Notes under the pieces: generated by a model
Seen by the model: only the letters and a program-made list of their open reading frames with translations
Told to the model about the DNA's origin: nothing
Database searches by the model: none
In this document: piece after piece, positions 22,959 through 32,863 of the stretch
Layout of the letters: every line of letters begins with the position of its first letter
Position numbering within the stretch: position 1 is the stretch's first letter
Origin: Salibacterium salarium
GTDB taxonomy: Bacteria > Bacillota > Bacilli > Bacillales > Marinococcaceae
NCBI RefSeq assembly: GCF_030813635.1
Contig: NZ_JAUSUM010000004.1
Location: 204,851-268,850 of the forward strand
Reading direction: 5' to 3'
Length of the DNA stretch: 64,000 nt
Made by a program: the position numbers and the translations under genes

Positions 22959-24245
22959 GTGGAAGAAAAACTCAGGCAATTACAAGAACTAATAGAGGAA
23001 AGAGAAGAGGAGCTGCTGGCTCTTGTGGAGAAATTAGTCCGCTTTAGAACACCAAGTCCGCCAGCGAGAAACACAAACGAAGCCCAACAATTCGTTGAGC
23101 AATTTTTAAGAGAACTAGATTTTGAGACGGACCTGTGGGATGTGTATTCAGGTGATCCAAATGTGGTTGGAACACGGGAAGGTGAAAATCCAGAGGCCTA
23201 TAGAAGTCTCATTATTAATGGACATATGGATGTGGCAGAAGTAGAGGAGAGTGAAGATTGGAAGTACGGGCCGTTTGACCCTGTTATCGAAGAAGATAGA
23301 ATATATGGGCGTGGTACTGCGGATATGAAAGGGGGATTGGCAGGGGCGCTTTTTGCAATAAAACTTCTCCATGAACAGGGGATTCGTCTACCGGGCAATC
23401 TCATTTTTCAATCAGTGATTGGAGAGGAAGTTGGGGAAGCTGGTACTCTCGCATGTTGTGAACGTGGTTACAGTGCAGACTTAGCGGTAGTAGTAGATAC
23501 AAGTGACCTGAATATTCAAGGACAGGGTGGTGTGATCACTGGTTGGATTACTATAAAAAGTCCGAATACATACCATGACGCCACCCGCCGCAATATGATT
23601 CATGCTGGCGGCGGTGTAAAAGGGGCCAGTGCGATTGAGAAAATGATGAAGATCATGAGTGGCTTGCGGGATTTAGAGAACCACTGGGCTGTGACAAAGT
23701 CTTATCCAAACTTTCCGGTGGGGATGAACACCATTAATCCGGCGGTTATTGAAGGAGGGCGCCATGCGGCTTTTGTCGCTGATGAATGCAACCTTTGGAT
23801 TACCGTTCATTTTTATCCGAATGAAGATCACAATACGATTGCACAAGAAGTAGAAGATCATGTTCGAAGAGTAGCAGAAGCGGATATTTGGCTACGAGAA
23901 AACCCCCCGGTGTTTGAATGGGGAGGCACGTCGATGATTGAAGAGCGGGGAGAAATTTTTCCTTCCCTTGATATTGATGAAGAAGGGGAAGGGACACAGG
24001 CTCTAAAGGAAGCTCATCAAAGAATATTTGGGGAGAAGCCTTCTGTTAGTATGTCGCCATCGGTCACCGATGGTGGATGGCTTGGAGATGCTGGTATTCC
24101 GACACTAATATATGGTCCTGGTGATTTGCGGAATGCCCATACAGTCAACGAATCCGTTTCCACCGAACAGCTTATCCAATTTACAAAGGCAATGATTGTT
24201 TTTATTTATAAATGGTGTTCAATGAAAAGAAAGGGTGATGAGTAG
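22959..24245 (+). CDS. ylmB: M20 deformylase of thiamine salvage (YlmB-like)
   Basis: 428 residues of the M20/ArgE-DapE metallopeptidase fold. The dizinc site is complete: H89 and D91 in GHMD, D122 in GRGTADMKGG and E156/E157 in GEEVGE; a late His in NAHTVNES supplies the last ligand. GTG at 22959 is the start because AGGAGGAGGG precedes it; the frame runs further upstream into the terminator hairpin. The gene follows a TPP riboswitch and abuts tenA, the context of YlmB, which removes the formyl group from formylaminopyrimidine, a thiamine breakdown product. TenA then makes HMP from the amine. Function is inferred mainly from this context. Confidence 0.87.
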   Translation: MEEKLRQLQELIEEREEELLALVEKLVRFRTPSPPARNTNEAQQFVEQFLRELDFETDLWDVYSGDPNVVGTREGENPEAYRSLIINGHMDVAEVEESEDWKYGPFDPVIEEDRIYGRGTADMKGGLAGALFAIKLLHEQGIRLPGNLIFQSVIGEEVGEAGTLACCERGYSADLAVVVDTSDLNIQGQGGVITGWITIKSPNTYHDATRRNMIHAGGGVKGASAIEKMMKIMSGLRDLENHWAVTKSYPNFPVGMNTINPAVIEGGRHAAFVADECNLWITVHFYPNEDHNTIAQEVEDHVRRVAEADIWLRENPPVFEWGGTSMIEERGEIFPSLDIDEEGEGTQALKEAHQRIFGEKPSVSMSPSVTDGGWLGDAGIPTLIYGPGDLRNAHTVNESVSTEQLIQFTKAMIVFIYKWCSMKRKGDE

Positions 24246-24914
24246 ATGACATTCAGCGAACGATTATATGAAAAGGTAAAACCGATTTGGGAAAAGAACC
24301 ATAACCATCCATTTGTACAAAAAATGGGAAAAGGTACACTTGATAAGGATAAATTCCGATATTTTATGATTCAAGATTACTTGTACTTAATCGAATATGC
24401 GAAGCTGTTTGCTATAGGTGCTGTGAAAGCAACAGATGTAAAAACAATGGGTGAATTCGCCAAAATGTTAGACACAACCTTGAATACGGAGATGGCCCTT
24501 CATCGTCAATATGCGAAGAAATTTAATATTAGTGAAGAAGAGCTTGAACAGGCGAAACCAGCAGCTGTTACGGTTTCCTACACACATTATATGCTGGCTG
24601 TCGGTCAAAATGGAGGTCTTGCGGAGCTTGTCGCAAGCTTGCTTCCATGCATGTGGAGCTATGCTGAAATCGGGAAGTCTCTTCAGCAGATTCCTGGTGC
24701 GAGTGAGCATGAATTCTATGGAGAATGGATTTCGATGTATGCGGATGACGAATTTCAAGAATTGGCACAGTGGACAATAAATCTTTTGGATCAATTGGCA
24801 GAAGAGAAACCAGAGCATGAACTCCGTCACCTGGAAGAAATGTTCCTCACCACCACACGATTTGAATATATGTTCTGGGACATGGCATACCACGAGGAAG
24901 TGTGGCCTGTGTAG
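24246..24914 (+). CDS. tenA: Aminopyrimidine aminohydrolase / thiaminase II TenA
   Basis: 222 residues, all-helical TenA fold. D44 (IQDYLYLIEYAK) and the catalytic C135 (SLLPCMWSYAEIG) fall at the same numbers as in B. subtilis TenA, and the late Glu/Tyr region (TTTRFEYMFWDMAYHEEVWP) is intact. It hydrolyses aminomethyl-aminopyrimidine to HMP for thiamine salvage. Its ATG directly follows the TAG of the ylmB-like gene with no gap, so the two are translationally coupled and both fall under the TPP riboswitch. No clear terminator follows before the converging DoxX gene. Confidence 0.94.
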   Translation: MTFSERLYEKVKPIWEKNHNHPFVQKMGKGTLDKDKFRYFMIQDYLYLIEYAKLFAIGAVKATDVKTMGEFAKMLDTTLNTEMALHRQYAKKFNISEEELEQAKPAAVTVSYTHYMLAVGQNGGLAELVASLLPCMWSYAEIGKSLQQIPGASEHEFYGEWISMYADDEFQELAQWTINLLDQLAEEKPEHELRHLEEMFLTTTRFEYMFWDMAYHEEVWPV

Positions 24915-24966
24915 AAAGTGTTTAAAGAGTGAAGGCTAACAGCAGCCACAAAACCGGACAAATTCT

Positions 24967-25332
24967 TCACACGTCAGATATAGAATATTTATAAAAAATT
25001 GTGACTAGTAAGATGAGCATGACGATGTCTAGCCTCGCTTCAAATAAAAAGGTTAAAATATTTGTTTCCAGAAGAGGCATTTTTGTTATGAGTATAGCTG
25101 TTAGTATGATAATGATGAGTGGGATAACAGCATTTCTCACTTGCTTATTGACAGCAACAAAAATACCGCAAAGGATTTCCAATAAAGCAACAGCAAACAT
25201 TATATTCACAGAAAAAGGTAAATCAAGCCCGCTTAAAATAGCAGGATTAATTATTTTCATAAGTCCAGAAACGATAAAAACAAATGCTGTAAGATAACGA
25301 ATTATAGTGATAGCAGAAAACGTGGTAAACAT
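24967..25332 (-). CDS. DoxX-family membrane protein
   Basis: 121 residues with four membrane helices. The N-terminal IIRYLTAFVFIVSGLMKIINP is the DoxX signature of the first helix with its Gly and Lys, and LLEILCGIFVAVNK continues the pattern. Family members are small quinone- or thiol-linked membrane proteins, in some bacteria partnered with SodA and SseA; the function here is unknown. GGGAGGAC lies correctly before the ATG. The gene converges on tenA. About 200 bases to its right are unusually G/C-rich (25425-25495), including ACGGGG/CCCCGT hairpin sequence. Confidence 0.78.
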   Translation of the reverse strand: MFTTFSAITIIRYLTAFVFIVSGLMKIINPAILSGLDLPFSVNIMFAVALLEILCGIFVAVNKQVRNAVIPLIIIILTAILITKMPLLETNILTFLFEARLDIVMLILLVTIFYKYSISDV

Positions 25333-25496
25333 AACTTGTCCTCCCTTTTTTTAGAAAGTATGAGACAAAAGGAGAACATATGACTATGATGGAATAGAGA
25401 AAATCTACAAATGAAGCATCCGCAGTGACGGGGGATCCCCGTTTCCATCCCCGTCCTTGTGGCCTCTACACCCCCATATGCTTTGTCGCCACGATG

Positions 25497-25533
25497 AAAA
25501 AGCGAGGCTTCCCTTTTTGGGAAAGCCTCGCTT
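25497..25533 (-). terminator. Intrinsic terminator after gdhA
   Basis: Read leftward, AAGCGAGGCTTTCCC pairs with GGGAAGCCTCGCTT, followed by TTTC; one bulged base. Confidence 0.85.
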
Positions 25534-25553
25534 ATAGAATCTTATTCAAAAGT

Positions 25554-26975
<1,422 letters not shown>

Positions 26976-27136
26976 CTAATATTAAAATGAGTGTTATGGA
27001 GTATTTTATAATTTTTAAGCAATTTGAAACAATATGAAGTATAGATAGGTTTCATGCCGGTATGAGATGATTCGCGCGGAAAAGGGCTACAGACGCCCTT
27101 TCATCTGTAGTAGAGGATGTTTTAAAGATAGGTGTC

Positions 27137-27298
27137 TTATTTGTATTTATTTGCTAACATAGTGTAATAAGAAGATGGTTTATACTTTTTATTCACTTCA
27201 TGGATTCTTTTTATTCTGTTTTCCTGCGAGATTTCAGGCTTTACATAATCCTCTTGCACAACACTTTTTTGCCATGATTTCCATTTTACATTAGACAT
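27137..27298 (-). CDS. 53-aa hypothetical protein between gdhA and the LysR gene
   Basis: ATG at 27298-27296 with AAAGGGTGA about nine bases upstream opens 53 codons ending in TAA. The product is hydrophilic and basic: MSNVKWKSWQKSVVQEDYVK, then Glu/Arg/Lys-rich sequence, ending SSYYTMLANKYK. It has no membrane helix and no cysteine. Codon choice is normal for the window. It fills most of the gap between gdhA and the divergent regulator. No family is recognised. Confidence 0.55.
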   Translation of the reverse strand: MSNVKWKSWQKSVVQEDYVKPEISQENRIKRIHEVNKKYKPSSYYTMLANKYK

Positions 27299-27446
27299 TA
27301 TTGTAATTCACCCTTTCCTAGTTTAACGAATGAATGATTGTTAATGTATCCAATAAGGTGTATTTTATAGTGTATAAATAATCTAATCAATACGGATTAA
27401 AGATAGAAATGATATCATATCGAGATGAATCGAGGAGAGATGACTT

Positions 27447-28334
27447 TTGGAATTGAGACAATTAAAATATTTTATGGAAGTAGCGAAACGTGAACATATT
27501 ACAGAAGCGGCTGAGAATATGCATGTTGCACAATCAGCAGTCAGCCGGCAAATCGTGAATCTTGAGTCTGAACTAGGTGTTGATTTGTTTGTCCGACAAG
27601 GACGACGAGTTCGGTTAACTCCGATAGGAAGAATGTTTTTGGGCAGTTCAAAACAAGCCATGCAAATGTTAGAAAATGCAACGCAGGAAGTGAAAGAGTA
27701 CCTAGAGCCAGAACGAGGTACTATTCGGGTGACCTATCCGATAAGTATGGCTGCTTATACGATGCCGACAGTTATTTCTTCGTTTCGAGAGCAGTATCCG
27801 GATGCAAATTTTCAGCTTAAACAAAACATTTACTATGATGTGATAGATGAAGTGAAAAACGGAGAATACAACATGGGGATTCTAGCCCCAGTTCCGATGG
27901 ATGATGAGAAGGTAGAAGGACATATATTGTTTACAGAAAATATTATTGCCTTACTGCCAAGCAACCATGCATTAGCCAATGAAGAAAATCTAACATTGAA
28001 GCAGTTAAAATATGAATCGTTTATCTTGTTACCAGAAGGTATGTATTTTCGTGAGATGGTGATTGATGCTTGTTTAGAGCAAGGATTTGAACCGAAAGTT
28101 GCTTTTGAAGGGGATGATGTTGACGCGTTGAAAGGACTTGTTTCTGCGGGTCTTGGTATCGCTTTGATTCCTGAGATAACTTTAGTCGACACGACGCCGC
28201 GTTTTACGGTAAAAAAGACAATCAAGAACCCTGGTGTGACCCGTACAGTAGGAGTTATCACACCGAAAGAGCGGCAACTGCTACCGACAGAATCTATATT
28301 TTTTCAATACATTAAAGAGTTTTTCGTTAAATGA
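27447..28334 (+). CDS. LysR-family regulator, GltC-like
   Basis: 295 residues. The N-terminal helix-turn-helix MELRQLKYFMEVAKREHITE, then HVAQSAVSRQIVNLESELGV, is close to B. subtilis GltC throughout, as are the effector-domain stretches PEGMYFREMVIDAC, DALKGLVSAGLGIALIPE and TTPRFTVK. GltC activates glutamate synthase in response to 2-oxoglutarate and glutamate; here the neighbour is gdhA rather than gltAB, so control of ammonium assimilation through gdhA is a reasonable guess. The start is TTG with GAGGAGAG upstream. A palindrome ATGATATCAT (27409-27418) lies in the promoter region and could be an autoregulatory site. Confidence 0.88.
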   Translation: MELRQLKYFMEVAKREHITEAAENMHVAQSAVSRQIVNLESELGVDLFVRQGRRVRLTPIGRMFLGSSKQAMQMLENATQEVKEYLEPERGTIRVTYPISMAAYTMPTVISSFREQYPDANFQLKQNIYYDVIDEVKNGEYNMGILAPVPMDDEKVEGHILFTENIIALLPSNHALANEENLTLKQLKYESFILLPEGMYFREMVIDACLEQGFEPKVAFEGDDVDALKGLVSAGLGIALIPEITLVDTTPRFTVKKTIKNPGVTRTVGVITPKERQLLPTESIFFQYIKEFFVK

Positions 28335-28348
28335 GAAACAAATAGTGA

Positions 28349-28377
28349 CAATCCAGTTTATTTTTGCTGGATTTTTA
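28349..28377 (+). terminator. Intrinsic terminator after LysR gene
   Basis: AATCCAG pairs with CTGGATT across a T-rich loop, then TTTT. Confidence 0.7.
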
Positions 28378-28528
28378 GTTTGTGTTGGCAAGTAGTGCTA
28401 TTTGGAAGGAATTTTTATTTCCAATTGGACAATAAACATAAAAAAATAGCAGGAAAATGACAGAAAAACGAGAAAAAGTAAATAAGTTCTAATCAGTTTA
28501 TCCTAAATTTTGAAATGAGGGTGTTTTT

Positions 28529-30049
28529 ATGAATGTACAAGACGTCTTGCCTAAAATGAGCAAATTATATTTAAATAGAATTGTGGACAGTTTTTTAAAA
28601 GATGTGAAATTAAATGATGAAGATGAAATGCGGGAAGTTATTTTAAAAAATATTGAAGAGTTTCAGAATAAAGACCGGGTTACCCGTAATCTTAACTTCT
28701 TGGAAGAATACAGGGATATTGCGCTCTTAAACGAAATGATATTGATGTCACTTTTGGAAAACGAGGGCTATGTTTTAGAGGAATCGATTCTGCTTCAAAA
28801 TGTAGAGCAGTTAGAAGACCAAATTGTAAAAGACAGCTTGGAAGATGAATTTATTAAAAATACTATTTCGGAAGATTATTGTCGAATCTATTCATCTGTT
28901 TTATCAGCCGCTTGGAAAAAGGATGAAGCTTTAAATGCCCACGAAACAAATATGTTAACGGTATTAAGACAGGAACTAGAGTTAACAAAACGAGATCATT
29001 ATATTATAGAAAGTAGACTTGGACGTTTTCCGCAAAAAGGGAACAAACCCCATAGTCATAGACAAATTGAAAAAGCACTTCGCAATTTACAATCCAGAGG
29101 ACTGATATTAAGATTTAAATCAGATGCAGCTTATTATATTATACCATCTGAGTTAGCACGAATTATAAGATATGAATTAGGAGGAGAATTAAGAAAGGCA
29201 ACGTATGAATCATTGTTAAACGATTTAACGAAGAATCATTTAAAACATATTTTGTCACAATGTTATTTAAATTCTTCTGGGGTAAAAGAAATATTAGTCA
29301 GCAGAATATTAAAACATAATATTCTCCCTTCGAAAGCACTGGATACATTTTCAAATGATGAGTTGAAAGAAATTTTAAAAGAATTAGAAGGAGTACGAAT
29401 CACAGGTACAAAAAATGAAAGGATCAGTAATATTATAGATTACTATGAAAATCTTTCTGGTAAAAACATTTCTGATCCAGAAGACGAACGTTCTTTATAC
29501 TTCGATTATTTTGAAGACCTGGCAGCAAGGAATTTAAAACGTCTTCGTGTAAATAAAGTGATAGACAAGGATCTTGAAGCTGAAAAGTATTTTGAAGAAG
29601 CAACAAGATATATATTCGAAGTTAAGTTAGGTTTGGAACTAGTCCACATGCCAGGAAGTAAACATGCGGACGGTAAAATAAAGTTTAATGACAAAAATGA
29701 AACAATTCTTTGGGATAACAAAAGTGTGGAGAAGGAGTATAATTTCCCCGATGAACATTTTGATCAATTTTTAAAATATATTAGAGCGAACGATAATAGA
29801 GTGACATTGTTCTTAATTATAACCTCATGGATATCCCCTGATGCTATATCAAAAGCGCAAAAATTAAAAGCATTCTCTGAAACAGACACTGATGTTGCTT
29901 TAGTTTCGGCAGAAGATTTGAAGTATGTAGCTGAATACTGGAAAGACTATTCTACAAAAAAAGAACCAGAATTCAATTTACAGGTTCTGAATTACACAGG
30001 TGAATTAACGCGGAGCATATTAAAAGATAGAATGAGCTGGTCATTATAG
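28529..30049 (+). CDS. FokI-like nuclease with winged-helix and SAP-like domains
   Basis: 506 residues. The N-terminal 160 are helical with no recognised family. Residues about 170-215 look like a winged helix (HSHRQIEKALRNLQSRGLIL). Two SAP-like motifs follow (about 230-262 and 272-306, each ending in a G-x-K/T-x-x-x-I pattern). The C-terminus (about 350-485) resembles the FokI cleavage domain: GSKHADG with D381, then ILWDNKS with D396-x-K398, an EYNFP stretch like the YNLP of FokI, LFLIITSW, and VALVSAEDL. This gives an intact PD-(D/E)xK site. No methyltransferase is adjacent, so it is an orphan. The gene looks A/T-richer than its neighbours, a hint of transfer. Confidence 0.72.
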   Translation: MNVQDVLPKMSKLYLNRIVDSFLKDVKLNDEDEMREVILKNIEEFQNKDRVTRNLNFLEEYRDIALLNEMILMSLLENEGYVLEESILLQNVEQLEDQIVKDSLEDEFIKNTISEDYCRIYSSVLSAAWKKDEALNAHETNMLTVLRQELELTKRDHYIIESRLGRFPQKGNKPHSHRQIEKALRNLQSRGLILRFKSDAAYYIIPSELARIIRYELGGELRKATYESLLNDLTKNHLKHILSQCYLNSSGVKEILVSRILKHNILPSKALDTFSNDELKEILKELEGVRITGTKNERISNIIDYYENLSGKNISDPEDERSLYFDYFEDLAARNLKRLRVNKVIDKDLEAEKYFEEATRYIFEVKLGLELVHMPGSKHADGKIKFNDKNETILWDNKSVEKEYNFPDEHFDQFLKYIRANDNRVTLFLIITSWISPDAISKAQKLKAFSETDTDVALVSAEDLKYVAEYWKDYSTKKEPEFNLQVLNYTGELTRSILKDRMSWSL

Positions 30050-30065
30050 TAAGTACAAAGTTGGG

Positions 30066-30836
30066 ATGATGACAGTGATAGATGCGCATATTCATTTGGA
30101 AAAATACGATAATGTGGAAGAGCATATCAAAAAATGGCAGGCGGCGGGTGTAGAAAAAGTGGTGGCTGTTTCTAACGACTTAGCTTCTTCCTATCGAACG
30201 CTTGAATTAAAAGAACGGTATCCAGCGTTTGTTTTGGCAGGTTGTGGTTTTCATCCAGAAATGCCCCTTCCTGCTTCATCGGATTTTCAGGAGTGGCTGC
30301 GTTTAGTAAAAATCGAGCGAGAAAATATTACATGTATTGGCGAAATTGGATTGCCACACTATGAACTCACCGACCTGCCATTTTCGCTGCAGGCTTATCA
30401 AGAGTTTCTAATAGAATGCTTTCAGGTAGCTGAAAAACACCATCTGCCAGTTGCGCTTCATGCCGTTCACGATAAAGCAAAAATAGTATATGATATGCTG
30501 CAGATGCATGCGCCGACTATATCGGCTCACTTTCATTGGCTGAAGGCTCCGCCTAATGTTGTGCGAAATATTACAGCATCGGGGTATTTTATTTCGGTTA
30601 CGCCTGAAGTGTGTTATCGGGGGCGGGATCAGCAATTGGCAGAAATCGTCCCTGACCATCAATTGTTGTTAGAAACGGATGGTCCCTGGTCTTTTCAAGG
30701 TCCATTTGTAGGAGAAAAAACGACACCCTTATTAATAGATAGAGTGATTGATTTTCTTGCTCCCAAAAAGGATGAACGACCAGAGACGTTAAAACAAAAG
30801 TTAAACGACAATCTAGCGAGAATGTATGGAGGTTAA
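30066..30836 (+). CDS. TatD-family metal-dependent hydrolase
   Basis: 256 residues, TIM-barrel amidohydrolase fold. Metal ligands are visible: DAHIH (His-x-His) at the start, E in CIGEIGLPHY, H in ALHAVH, H in SAHFHW and D in LLETDGPW. TatD proteins act as 3'-5' DNA exonucleases or metal-dependent phosphodiesterases; this shorter, divergent branch is not TatD itself. It begins 16 bases after the FokI-like gene, so the two may be cotranscribed, which is of interest because both could act on DNA. The start is either of two adjacent ATGs; the ribosome site (TTGGG) is weak, which favours coupling. Confidence 0.82.
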   Translation: MMTVIDAHIHLEKYDNVEEHIKKWQAAGVEKVVAVSNDLASSYRTLELKERYPAFVLAGCGFHPEMPLPASSDFQEWLRLVKIERENITCIGEIGLPHYELTDLPFSLQAYQEFLIECFQVAEKHHLPVALHAVHDKAKIVYDMLQMHAPTISAHFHWLKAPPNVVRNITASGYFISVTPEVCYRGRDQQLAEIVPDHQLLLETDGPWSFQGPFVGEKTTPLLIDRVIDFLAPKKDERPETLKQKLNDNLARMYGG

Positions 30837-30841
30837 GATTA

Positions 30842-31339
30842 CTAAAAGAGCTGGTTCATGTAAAGACTGCAAACTTGATAAGAGTATAACAAAGAAAGGA
30901 AAAGGAGTACGAAACTCATTATAGAATGATAAGGTTTATTTTTGTTCTTTGCATATCGATAAAAGAGAGAAAGCCAAATGATGAACATAACAAGGGGAGT
31001 CCCAATAAAAATCCATGGATAGCCTAGTTGGAATGGTGGAGTTGGGAACATGGTTGATAAAAATAAGTTAAATACAGTACATGTACCTGCAAGATGTATA
31101 CTAACAAAATACCAGTTTTTTATACGGGTAGTATGATCAACTTCAGCTGATGATGACTCTATTCGAAGAACAGACCATGCATAACTACTGACCCACATCA
31201 TACTTAAAATGGAAAGAAAAACGAATACGGAAGCATTTAGGTCTCCGACGAATCCTGAGCCAAATATGAAAAAAAAGGAAAAAATAGAAAGCGCAATGAG
31301 GATAATGAAATATCCTGCATGGACCAATGTATTTTTCAT
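30842..31339 (-). CDS. Membrane protein of unknown function, five helices
   Basis: 165 residues with about five membrane helices (roughly 8-28, 35-55, 75-97, 105-128 and 140-160) and short loops. No motif or family is recognised. The ATG at 31339 is chosen because AGGAG lies eight bases upstream; two GTG codons precede it. Its 3' end lies only six bases from the converging TatD-like gene, with no room for a separate terminator. Confidence 0.65.
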   Translation of the reverse strand: MKNTLVHAGYFIILIALSIFSFFFIFGSGFVGDLNASVFVFLSILSMMWVSSYAWSVLRIESSSAEVDHTTRIKNWYFVSIHLAGTCTVFNLFLSTMFPTPPFQLGYPWIFIGTPLVMFIIWLSLFYRYAKNKNKPYHSIMSFVLLFLSLLYSYQVCSLYMNQLF

Positions 31340-31514
31340 CACCACTTCTCCTATCGTTTATTCCTGATGTTAAAGTTATCTGTGTGGTTAAATTTTACAA
31401 CCATATCCTATCATAACGAAGCCTTTTGTGAAAACATTAGTTACGCATTTGACTGGTTCATCTTCCGAACAAGGGTTAATGTAAATCATCAACCGTTTGT
31501 TACGGTGTAAGACA

Positions 31515-31553
31515 CAAAAAGAGCGCCATGTTACGTTCATGGCACCCTTTTTG
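31515..31553. terminator. Bidirectional terminator
   Basis: AAAAAGAGCGCCATG pairs with CATGGCACCCTTTTT with one mismatch; A-rich on the left and T-rich on the right. It probably serves the leftward MetE-like gene ending at 31609. Confidence 0.75.
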
Positions 31554-31608
31554 TTTTCAATTTTCTACTACAAAAGGTCGCGATCCCTTTGGATGTCAAA
31601 AAGATAAT

Positions 31609-32718
31609 TTATTGGTTGGTCCACACATCATTTGCAATTTTAACAACGTGACGAAGCTTGTCCCACTGCTCGTCTTCGGTTAAAATGTTACCTTCTTCTG
31701 TAGAAGCAAATCCACATTGCGGACTGAGGTTAAGTTGATCAAGGTTTACGTATTTGGAAGCTTCTTCGATTCGTTTTTTCACATCTTCTGCGTTTTCCAG
31801 CTCCCCAAATTTAGAAGTGATAAGTCCAAGAACAATTTGAAGATCGGAACGGGTAACGTAACGAAGTGGTTCAAACCCGCCGGCCCGATCAGTATCATAT
31901 TCTAGGAAGAGCCCGTCGACGTTCAATTTTTGAAAAATAGTTTCGGCTACCGCTTCATATCCACCGGAAGCAATCCAGGTAGAGCGGAAGTTACCGCGGC
32001 AAATGTGCATCGTGATTTTCATGTCAGATGGTTTATCTGCAATCGCATCATTTATTGTTTTAGCGTACCAGCTCTTAATTTCTTCTGGATCGACGCCTTT
32101 ACCAAGCACTTCTTCCGGTTGATCTTCAGAGCAGAAATAAGCCCAAGATGTATCATCTAGCTGTAAATAGCGGCATCCTGCGTCATAAAACGCTTGGATG
32201 GCTTTTTTGTATGTACGAGCTAAGTCAGTGAAAAAGGACTCCTGATCGTCATAGGTTCCATCTTCAAACGTTGTACGAAAATGAAGCATACTAGGACTAG
32301 GAATGGTCATTTTTGCTGTATGATTTCCAGCTACACTTTTTAGAAATTTAAAGTGATCAATCATAGGGTGATCCGAAAAATCAAGCTTGCCTGTTACTTT
32401 GATGGCGCGGGCCTTTGTTTCCACACCTTCGAATTTAATACCAGTGTCTGTTTCATAACCTTCTACTCCGTCTAGTTGTTCGAGAAAATCAAAGTGCCAC
32501 CATGAACGACGAAATTCGCCATCGGTGACGGCTTCTAATCCAGCCTCTTTTTGTTTTTCTACAATGCGGGTAATTTCTTCATTTTCTATTTCCCGTAACT
32601 GGTCCGCATTGATTTCTCCTTTTTCAAATTGAATTCTTGCGTTTTTGATGCCTTCCGAACGCAATAAACTTCCCACATGATCTGCTCGGAAAGGAGCCTG
32701 CTTTAACTCTCCACTCAT
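31609..32718 (-). CDS. Cobalamin-independent methionine synthase-like protein (YxjG/YxjH)
   Basis: 369 residues corresponding to the C-terminal catalytic barrel of MetE. It has the start FRADHVGSLLRS, the segment TDGEFRRSWWHFDF, QLDDTSWAYFC, and the zinc ligands His/Cys in MHICRGNF plus Cys in LSPQCGF. These short MetE homologues (YxjG and YxjH in B. subtilis) transfer methyl groups to homocysteine-like thiols, perhaps from S-methylated donors or methylfolate. In B. subtilis they are under S-box riboswitches; none was recognised in the 145 bases upstream here. The ATG at 32718 follows AAGAAGGAATT. Confidence 0.9.
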   Translation of the reverse strand: MSGELKQAPFRADHVGSLLRSEGIKNARIQFEKGEINADQLREIENEEITRIVEKQKEAGLEAVTDGEFRRSWWHFDFLEQLDGVEGYETDTGIKFEGVETKARAIKVTGKLDFSDHPMIDHFKFLKSVAGNHTAKMTIPSPSMLHFRTTFEDGTYDDQESFFTDLARTYKKAIQAFYDAGCRYLQLDDTSWAYFCSEDQPEEVLGKGVDPEEIKSWYAKTINDAIADKPSDMKITMHICRGNFRSTWIASGGYEAVAETIFQKLNVDGLFLEYDTDRAGGFEPLRYVTRSDLQIVLGLITSKFGELENAEDVKKRIEEASKYVNLDQLNLSPQCGFASTEEGNILTEDEQWDKLRHVVKIANDVWTNQ

Positions 32719-32863
32719 TACTAATTCCTTCTTTCTGTGAAATTTGATTGATTCCCATTATTATAACATGAGTGTTTCTGTATCGATAAATACGAAATCA
32801 TCATGACGTGGTATAATGGGTAGTAAATATTTGTTAGTTTAACATAAAAAGGGGTGGAAGACG

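Noticed and set aside
25425-25495. G/C-rich hairpin region as a riboswitch before the DoxX gene
   Set aside because: ACGGGG/CCCCGT pairing is visible but no known riboswitch core was recognised, and the region also borders the gdhA terminator.
32719-32863. S-box riboswitch before the MetE-like gene
   Set aside because: Expected from B. subtilis relatives, but none of the conserved SAM-aptamer blocks is present in the 145 bases.
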